Position numbers and translations under genes: made by a program. From Rhizobium sp. NFR07 (GTDB lineage: Bacteria; Pseudomonadota; Alphaproteobacteria; Rhizobiales; Rhizobiaceae), in assembly GCF_900111905.1 (NCBI RefSeq), contig NZ_FOKM01000009.1, positions 186,001 through 250,000 on the forward strand: a stretch of 64,000 nucleotides of DNA, given 5' to 3'. Shown piece by piece: positions 58,141 to 64,000 of the stretch (its first letter is position 1; each line of letters starts with the position of its first letter). The notes under the pieces are model-generated. The model did no database searches and was not told the DNA's origin. It saw nothing but the letters and a program-made list of their open reading frames with translations.

Positions 58141-61100
58141 GGTTTGCCCATTTCTTCGTCGACCGGCCGGTCTTCGCCTCGGTCATCTCACTGGTGTTGC
58201 TGCTCGTCGGCAGCGTCGCCTATTTCCAGTTGCCCGTGGCGCAATATCCCGAGATCGCGCCACCAACCATCGTCATCCGCACCTCGTTTCCAGGCGCCAA
58301 TGCCCAGACGATCGCCGATACGGTTTCGACACCGATCGAGCAGGAGGTCAACGGCGTCGAGGACATGCTCTACATGTCCTCCTACTCCACCTCCGACGGC
58401 ACGATGCAGCTGACGGTGACGTTCAGGCTCGGCACCGATCTCGACAAGGCACAGGTGCTCGTCCAGAACCGTGTTTCGACCGCCCTGCCCCGCCTTCCCG
58501 AGGAAGTGCAGCGGCTCGGCGTCACCACTTCGAAAAGCTCTCCGAACCTGTTGATGGTCATCCACGTCCTGTCGCCGAACGGGCGTTATGACCAGCTCTA
58601 TACGTCGAACTTCGCCCGCAACCGCATCCGCGACCGGCTGGTTCGTCTCGAAGGCGTCGGTGACGTGCAGATCTTCGGCGAGCGCCAGTATTCCATGCGC
58701 ATCTGGCTCGATCCGGAAAAGCTGTCGGCCTATGACATGACGGCGAACGATGTCGTCAACGCCCTGCGCGACCAGAACGTCCAGGTCTCCGGCGGCTCGA
58801 TCGGCGGCCCTCCGAACCCCAACAATATGGGCTTCCAGTACACGATCACGACGGAAGGCCGGTTCTCGGACGTGCGCCAGTTCCGCTACGTCATCGTCAA
58901 GTCGGGCACCGAAGGCCGCCTCGTCAAGCTCGAGGATGTTGCCCGCATCGAACTGGGCGCGCAGGACTACGTCACCAACAGCTACCTCAACAACAGCCCC
59001 GCCGTGGCGCTCGGCATCTTCGCCCGGCCCGGCACCAATGCGCTCCAGACCGCGGAAGAGGTCCGCGGGGTCATGACCGAGATGCAGCCGAGCTTCCCGC
59101 CGGGCCTCGAATACCGCATCGTCTACGACACGACCGGCTTCGTCGAGGAATCCATTACCGAAGTCTACCGGACGATTGCCGAGGCAGCGATCCTCGTCGC
59201 CATCGTCGTTCTCGTGTTCCTCCAATCCTGGCGCACCGCGATCATCCCGATCGTCGCCATCCCCGTGTCGCTGATCGGCACCTTTGCCTTCCTTGCAGCC
59301 TTCGGCATGTCGCTGAACATGCTGAGCCTGTTCGGCCTGGTACTGGCGATTGGCATCGTGGTGGATGACGCGATCGTGGTCGTGGAGAATGTCGAGCGAA
59401 ACCTGGCCAAGGGCATGACGCCGCGCCAGGCGGCGCATGTGACCATGGACGAGGTAGGCACTGCGGTGGTGGCGATCTCGCTCGTGCTCATCGCCGTCTT
59501 CGTGCCGACAGCCTTCATTCCAGGCATTTCGGGGCAGTTCTACCGGCAGTTCGCAGTCACGATCTCGATCGCGACAGCCATTTCCGCGCTGAACTCCCTT
59601 ACTCTGTCCCCTGCGCTCGCGGCGCTGGTGCTGCGGCCGCACGACCATTCGGAAGGCCGCAAGCGCAACATCTTCTCGAGGATCGGCGGAGGAGCCGCCA
59701 ATATCTTCAACCGCGGCTTCGATGCGACCAGCCACGGCTATTCGCGCGTCGTCCATGGCGTTGTTTCATCGACGGTCGGGCTGGCCGTTGCGTTTCTCGT
59801 CTTCCTGGGTCTCCTGGGCGGAACCTGGTTCCTCAGCACCAAGGTGCCGAGCGGCTTCGTTCCCGTCATGGACCAGGGCTACGCGATCATCGTCGTGCAG
59901 CTTCCCGAAGGTGCGGCACTCGGCCGAACGGACGCCGTCGTCCGCGAAGTGGCCGACATCGCCCGCAAGACTTCCGGCGTCGGCGATGCAGTGGAGTTTG
60001 CCGGCTTCAGCGGCGCAACCTTCACCAATGCGTCGAATGCCGGCGTGGTCTTCACGCCGTTCAAGCCGTTCGAGGAACGGCTTGAACACGGTGACAGCGC
60101 CGCCAAGATCATCGGGACGCTCTACCAGAGCCTCCAGGCGCTGGACGAAGCCTTCATCATCGCCATCCCGCCGCCGCCGGTGCAGGGCATCGGCAATTCC
60201 GGTGGCTTCAAGATGCAGATCATGGACGAGGAAAACCCGACCATGACCCGCGCGCTGGGCCTTGCCCAGCAGATGATGGGCGCCGCCAACCAGACGCCCG
60301 GCCTGACCGGCGTGTTCACCACCTTCTCGGAATCGAGCCCGCAATTCTATCTCGATATCGACCGGGACAAGGCGCAGTACCTGAACGTGCCGCTGCAGAA
60401 CATCTTCGACACGCTGTCGAGCAATCTGGGCGTCAACTATGTGAACGACTTCAACGCCTTCGGCCGCGTTTATCAGGTGCGGGCGCAGGCGGACGAGCGG
60501 TACCGCATGGATGAGAGCGACATATTGGACCTCAAGGTCCGCTCGGCGAGCGGCAGCCTCGTGCCGCTCGGCACGCTGGTCGAGATCCGCAACACGAGCG
60601 GCCCTGCCCTGGTGCAGCGCTATAACATGTATGTCTCCGTTCCGCTGCAGGGCAACGCGCTGCCCGGTGTTTCCACCGGCGAGGCGCTACAGAAGATGGA
60701 GGCGCTCGCCGCCCAGACATTGCCGCCCGGAACCACGTTCGAATGGACGGAACTCGCCTATCAGGAAAGCCAGGCGGGCGGTGGTGCGACATGGATCTTC
60801 GCGCTGTCGGTCGCCTTCGTCTTCCTGGCGCTCGCCGCGCAATATGAAAGCTGGGTCCTGCCCCTCGCGATCATCCTGATCGTGCCGCTGGCAGTGTTGG
60901 GCGCCCTGCTCGGGGTCTTCTTCCGCGGCATGGACAACAACATCCTGACCCAGATCGGCTTCGTGGTGCTGATCGGCCTGGCGGCCAAGAACGCGATCCT
61001 GATCGTGGAATTCGCCCGCCAGGCGCAGGAGGAAGGCAAGAGTGCCGTCGATGCCGCGGTCGAGGCGAGCTTCCTGCGCCTTCGCCCTATCCTGATGACG

Positions 61101-61319
61101 GCGTTCGCCTTCATCTTCGGCGTGCTGCCGCTGGCGATCGCCGAAGGGCCGGGTGCGGAAATGCGCCAGGCGCTCGGCACCGCCGTCTTCTTCGGCATGC
61201 TCGGCGTCACCTTCTTCGGCCTGTTCCTGACGCCGGTCTTCTTCGTCATCCTGCGCTCGCGCTGGAAGGCGAGAAAGGAAGAGCCGTCGGCACACATGGA
61301 GCCGACACCCGCAGAGTAA
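58137..61319 (+). CDS. RND efflux pump inner-membrane transporter (HAE1 family)
   Basis: 1060 residues. The MexF/AcrB-type layout is clear: FFVDRPVFASVISLVLLLVG at the start, PPTIVIRTSFPGANAQTIAD, the proton-relay helix GIVVDDAIVVVENVERNLAK with paired aspartates, second-half repeat with LAAQYESWVLPLAIILIVPL, and IGLAAKNAILIVEFARQAQE. It expels hydrophobic drugs or metabolites using the proton gradient. An outer-membrane channel gene and a repressor gene are not in the window, so the channel (TolC-like) must be encoded elsewhere. Confidence 0.95.
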   Translation: MRFAHFFVDRPVFASVISLVLLLVGSVAYFQLPVAQYPEIAPPTIVIRTSFPGANAQTIADTVSTPIEQEVNGVEDMLYMSSYSTSDGTMQLTVTFRLGTDLDKAQVLVQNRVSTALPRLPEEVQRLGVTTSKSSPNLLMVIHVLSPNGRYDQLYTSNFARNRIRDRLVRLEGVGDVQIFGERQYSMRIWLDPEKLSAYDMTANDVVNALRDQNVQVSGGSIGGPPNPNNMGFQYTITTEGRFSDVRQFRYVIVKSGTEGRLVKLEDVARIELGAQDYVTNSYLNNSPAVALGIFARPGTNALQTAEEVRGVMTEMQPSFPPGLEYRIVYDTTGFVEESITEVYRTIAEAAILVAIVVLVFLQSWRTAIIPIVAIPVSLIGTFAFLAAFGMSLNMLSLFGLVLAIGIVVDDAIVVVENVERNLAKGMTPRQAAHVTMDEVGTAVVAISLVLIAVFVPTAFIPGISGQFYRQFAVTISIATAISALNSLTLSPALAALVLRPHDHSEGRKRNIFSRIGGGAANIFNRGFDATSHGYSRVVHGVVSSTVGLAVAFLVFLGLLGGTWFLSTKVPSGFVPVMDQGYAIIVVQLPEGAALGRTDAVVREVADIARKTSGVGDAVEFAGFSGATFTNASNAGVVFTPFKPFEERLEHGDSAAKIIGTLYQSLQALDEAFIIAIPPPPVQGIGNSGGFKMQIMDEENPTMTRALGLAQQMMGAANQTPGLTGVFTTFSESSPQFYLDIDRDKAQYLNVPLQNIFDTLSSNLGVNYVNDFNAFGRVYQVRAQADERYRMDESDILDLKVRSASGSLVPLGTLVEIRNTSGPALVQRYNMYVSVPLQGNALPGVSTGEALQKMEALAAQTLPPGTTFEWTELAYQESQAGGGATWIFALSVAFVFLALAAQYESWVLPLAIILIVPLAVLGALLGVFFRGMDNNILTQIGFVVLIGLAAKNAILIVEFARQAQEEGKSAVDAAVEASFLRLRPILMTAFAFIFGVLPLAIAEGPGAEMRQALGTAVFFGMLGVTFFGLFLTPVFFVILRSRWKARKEEPSAHMEPTPAE

Positions 61320-61363
61320 GGGCGCGGCTCTACCTTCGCCCTTCTCGGGGAGCCAATATTAAA

Positions 61364-61396
61364 AAATATCCCGGCCGGACCCCGACCGGGATATTT
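61364..61396. terminator. Bidirectional terminator between the RND pump and aldo/keto reductase
   Basis: AAATATCCCGG / CCGGGATATTT arms (11 bp) around an 11-base loop, with an A-run before and a T-run after, between convergent genes. Works for both directions. Confidence 0.85.
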
Positions 61397-61417
61397 TCTT
61401 TCAGTCTTTCTCCAGCA

Positions 61418-62425
61418 TCAGGCCGGCAGCGGCGCCTCGGGATTGACGAGTCCCGCAGACTTGAGCTCCTGCCAGAAATCTGCCGGCACGACCTCCTTCA
61501 GCGCAGCGCTGTCCTCGGCGATACGCGAGGGCTGGCTGGCACCCGGAATGACGGCGGCGACCGCCGGGTTGGCAAGCGAGAACTGCAGGCCTGCCGCCTT
61601 CATGCTGACACCGTGGCGGTCGGCGATCGCCTTGATGCGGGCAATCCTATCCTTCATCGCGGGCTTGATCGGCGCATATTCGAAATTCGGCCCGCCAACG
61701 AGGGCACCCGAACTGTAGGGGCCACCGACGATGACGCCGAGGCCGCGCTCGGCAGCCGCCGGCATCAAGCGCTGCAGCGCCTTGTCGTGGTCGAGCAGCG
61801 TATATCGGCCGGCAAGCAGGAAGGCATCCGGGCGCGGCTCGTCGAGTTCCATCACCAGTTCGATCGGCTCCACGCGGTTGACGCCAAGGCCCCACGCCTT
61901 GATGACGCCCTCGTCACGCAGCCGGTCCAGAGCCCTGAATGCACCCTTGCGCGCCTCCTCGAATTTCTCCAGCCAGACGTCGCCCCAGAAATCCTGCGCA
62001 AGGTCGTGAACGAAGGCGAACTCGACATGGTCCGTCCTGAGACGCGTCAGGCTGTCCTCGATCGAGCGCAAGGTCGCGTCATGGGAATAGTCGTTGACGA
62101 TCTTGTTCGGCCGTCCGTACTGGAAGACCCCGGCCTTCTCGCCCTGTTCGCGGGCACTGACATCCTCGACCTCGTCGAGAATGACGCGGCCGACCTTGGT
62201 CGAGATCACATACTGATCGCGAGGCTTGCCGGCGAGCGCGTTTCCCATGCGGATTTCCGCGAGGCCCGCGCCGTAGAATGGCGCGTTGTCATAATAGCGG
62301 ATGCCATCATCCCAGGCGGCTTCGACGGTGGCGAGCGCCTCGTCTTCCGGAATATCGCGAAACATATTGCCGAGCGGTGCCGCACCGAAACCGAGCCTGC
62401 TCGGAAGAATGTCCTTGAGTGTCAT
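61418..62425 (-). CDS. Aldo/keto reductase (pyridoxal 4-dehydrogenase / L-fucose dehydrogenase-like)
   Basis: 335 residues from the ATG at 62425, with AAGGA seven bases upstream. Catalytic tetrad: Asp in RYYDNAP, Tyr in APFYGAG, Lys in ISTKVGR, His in FVHDLAQ. NADP-binding part near the end (IPGASQPSRIAEDSAAL). LGFGAAPLGNMF and the DDGIRYYDNAPFYGAGLAE block fit the D-threo-aldose/L-fucose/pyridoxal 4-dehydrogenase subgroup. The substrate cannot be decided. Confidence 0.9.
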   Translation of the reverse strand: MTLKDILPSRLGFGAAPLGNMFRDIPEDEALATVEAAWDDGIRYYDNAPFYGAGLAEIRMGNALAGKPRDQYVISTKVGRVILDEVEDVSAREQGEKAGVFQYGRPNKIVNDYSHDATLRSIEDSLTRLRTDHVEFAFVHDLAQDFWGDVWLEKFEEARKGAFRALDRLRDEGVIKAWGLGVNRVEPIELVMELDEPRPDAFLLAGRYTLLDHDKALQRLMPAAAERGLGVIVGGPYSSGALVGGPNFEYAPIKPAMKDRIARIKAIADRHGVSMKAAGLQFSLANPAVAAVIPGASQPSRIAEDSAALKEVVPADFWQELKSAGLVNPEAPLPA

Positions 62426-62684
62426 GTCGCTGTCCTTCATCTGCTCACGCCGAGATGTGCCCCATGACCGCCGGCTTCAAGCACGCATTCCGTGTGCCCG
62501 GGTAAAACTATGATATTATAGGAATAATTCTCTAAATCCGCCATCAGGCGACGCTCAGCGTCGGGCCACGGCCAAACGGGCTTGTCGCCCCTAGTTCACC
62601 CAACAGATCATTCAGACCAGGTCAGATCGCAAAACTCAGAACAACGGTGCCTGTGGCCGAAATCGGCTGCCGCACCCTTGAGAA

Positions 62685-62840
62685 TTACGGCTTGGAGCCG
62701 GCGAACTGAAAATATCCCCAGACCGCGACAAGGGCAATAATGATCCCCAGCACCGTCAGCAGGCGCCGCAACCAGGGCGGCGTTTGGCGAGGCGGCTTCG
62801 GCGGTTTGGGACGCTGGAATTTGATGACGTTGTCGTTCAT
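62685..62840 (-). CDS. Small single-pass membrane protein
   Basis: 51 residues from the ATG at 62840. MNDNVIKFQRPKPPKPPRQ is a Lys/Pro-rich cytoplasmic start of the N-V-x-K/H-F-x-R-P type frequent in small rhizobial proteins; then WLRRLLTVLGIIIALVAVWG forms one membrane helix, ending FAGSKP. The ribosome site is weak. No known function. Confidence 0.6.
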   Translation of the reverse strand: MNDNVIKFQRPKPPKPPRQTPPWLRRLLTVLGIIIALVAVWGYFQFAGSKP

Positions 62841-63535
62841 GCGGCAGGCAATCCGAGTGGCGGTTCGAGTCGGCCGATCGCGTATCGGCCAACCGGTTCT
62901 GAAGAGGCAAGACATTTTCGCATTCGCTGTCTAACGCATGGGAGACCAAAGAGCGAGCCGGAACGTCGATCAATATCGAGCGCGCATCGCGGCAGGCATC
63001 TCCGATGCGGCCCCTCTTCACCCCCGGCAAAGGCACTCGCCACAGGCCTTACCCCATTAAAGGCTAAAGCCAGCAATCACGGCGTGCCTCAGGCGCTCTG
63101 CCGCGGACAGGAGATGCCTTGTCGCTTTTGTAACAGGGATACGGATGCTCAAATATCCACACCCCGCAGCGATTACAAAAAATATCTCGCAAAGGTTGCA
63201 CCAAATCGATCTGCGATGCTGCCTGTGGTTCGGTCGGAATGCGACCGATGGCAAGAAAATTGCGCCGGGACAGATGCCATCGATGGATCGGTTTCGTCGG
63301 CACTTCTTCCCATTACGTAAGATGTCCTGAGAGGCAGCAAGCCAGCAAACAGCAAATTGGGCGTCAATCGCTTTTTCGTTGCCCCTGATATGCGGAATTT
63401 GCAATCCTGACGTTTACCGCACCTGCAAAAGCCTAATATTCTGTTGCGACCAGCATCAGAAAAGCCTTGCAGTCCAAGCCTTTCTATCATTCATTCCTGC
63501 AACCAACCGGAACAAACTGGGAAAGGATAAACGGT
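62841..63535. other. 695-bp region without a supported gene
   Basis: Composition is less GC-rich than the coding neighbours, especially towards 63400. Open frames on both strands look non-coding (mixed composition, no family features, no ribosome sites). A 6+5+6 hairpin CGGTCG-GAATG-CGACCG is at 63231-63247. The last 100 bp must hold the promoter of the peptide-binding protein; GAAAGGA precedes its ATG. A small RNA in this region cannot be ruled out. Confidence 0.4.
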
Positions 63536-64000
63536 ATGTCATCTCGTCTTCTTCGCCTGACCACGGCCGCATTGCTCGGCTCCGTGCTCTTCGCCAGCGC
63601 GCCGGCCTTTGCCGAGGCGGTTCTCCATCGTGGTAATGCCGGCGAGCCGCAGACGCTTGATCAGGCACAGACCTCGATCAATATTGAGGCCTTCATCCTC
63701 AAGGATCTCTATGAAGGACTGACTGTTTACGACGCCGCCGGCAAGATCATCCCCGGTGCTGCAGAGTCCTGGACCTTGTCCGATGACGGCGTGACCTACA
63801 CGTTTAAGCTGCGCGAGAATGCAAAATGGTCCGACGGCTCGCCCGTTACTGCGCAGGACTTCGAATTTTCCTTCAAGCGGATAGAAGATCCGAAGACTGC
63901 TGCCGGCTACGCCAATATTCTCTATCCGATCAAGAATGCCGAAAAGGTCAACAAGGGTGAGGCTCCCGTCGACCAGCTCGGCGTCAAGGCAGTCGACGAC
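63536..64000 (+). CDS. Peptide ABC transporter substrate-binding protein (OppA-like), cut by window end
   Basis: The first 155 codons are visible. GAAAGGA lies eight bases before the ATG. A signal peptide (MSSRLLRLTTAALLGSVLFA, cut near AFAEA) is followed by the SBP_bac_5 start: LHRGNAGEPQTLDQAQTSIN, LKDLYEGLTVYDAAGKIIPG, AESWTLSDDGVTYTFKLREN and AKWSDGSPVTAQDFEFSFKR. It is the periplasmic receptor of an oligopeptide importer; permease and ATPase genes would be expected downstream of the window. Confidence 0.92.
   Translation, partial: MSSRLLRLTTAALLGSVLFASAPAFAEAVLHRGNAGEPQTLDQAQTSINIEAFILKDLYEGLTVYDAAGKIIPGAAESWTLSDDGVTYTFKLRENAKWSDGSPVTAQDFEFSFKRIEDPKTAAGYANILYPIKNAEKVNKGEAPVDQLGVKAVDD

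Noticed and set aside
58188..59756. 522-codon minus-strand frame opposite the RND pump
   Set aside because: His/Asp/Arg-rich antisense of membrane helices; not protein-like.
62784..63404. Overlapping frames (178 codons plus, 115 codons minus) in the long gap
   Set aside because: No ribosome sites, no hydrophobic or motif pattern, uneven composition; treated as non-coding.

Overview
The window reads as a chromosomal stretch of a high-G+C alphaproteobacterium of the Rhizobiales, most likely Rhizobiaceae (Agrobacterium/Rhizobium/Shinella type). The evidence is indirect but consistent: DUF1127 proteins, a membrane cytochrome-c urate oxidase (PuuD), a SigF/NrsF-type ECF pair, two promoters of the RpoE2/EcfG general-stress type (GGAAC-N18-TT), a palindromic intergenic repeat of a style common in rhizobia, and non-pyrrolysine MttB-family and ROK-linked sugar ABC genes. 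There is one tRNA (Arg, CCG), no rRNA, no CRISPR array, no transposase and no prophage. The species assignment is inference.

Layout. 1-6 kb: cut DUF1127-like gene, LysR regulator, orphan glycine-betaine-type binding protein, AraC regulator, SDR dehydrogenase, alpha/beta hydrolase. 6-18 kb: purine/ureide catabolism in three blocks: puuD-guaD; allA-uraH-metallophosphatase; puuE-uraD. Together they take guanine and urate through 5-hydroxyisourate, OHCU, allantoin and allantoate to glyoxylate. Xanthine dehydrogenase and the allantoate-degrading step are not in view. Between the blocks sit a cupin, a MYG1 protein, an FMN 2-hydroxy-acid oxidase, a luciferase-like monooxygenase, a thermonuclease-like protein and two toxin-antitoxin pairs (hicAB, mntA-hepT). 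18-24.9 kb: DUF1127, homocysteine methyltransferase, TetR, azlCD with an AraC regulator, an orphan DUF1045 2H protein, and a split MnmC made of divergent oxidase and methyltransferase genes whose start codons overlap. 24.9-34 kb: a 1213-residue hybrid histidine kinase divergent from an MttB-family methyltransferase; a PepSY/two-component locus with symmetric PhoP-like boxes. 34-41 kb: AlaE, NCS2 pyrimidine-type permease, DEAD-box RNA helicase with a long RGG tail, soluble two-PAS chemoreceptor, DMT exporter.

41.8-45.6 kb is a circularly permuted ATP-grasp / alpha-E / transglutaminase cluster ending in a J-domain-like protein. This is the best candidate here for a conserved system without a settled function. 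45.6-50.7 kb is a xylose-type ABC system with a divergent ROK repressor and a perfect 10+1+10 operator. 50.8-53.2 kb holds tRNA-Arg and stress-type genes (SDR, PRC-barrel, DUF5666). 53.3-56.7 kb is a compact stress module: a Tat-exported molybdopterin oxidoreductase, a cytochrome b, a MXKDX-repeat protein, an ECF sigma factor and an NrsF anti-sigma factor. Matching GTAAC-N16-CG(A/T)A promoter-like elements face the two divergent transcription units. 57-61.3 kb encodes an RND efflux pump, followed by an aldo/keto reductase, a small membrane protein, and the start of a peptide ABC binding protein cut by the window end.

Starts were chosen by Shine-Dalgarno spacing and family N-termini, so several differ from the longest open frame. 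Family names come from motif recognition by eye; no database search was run.
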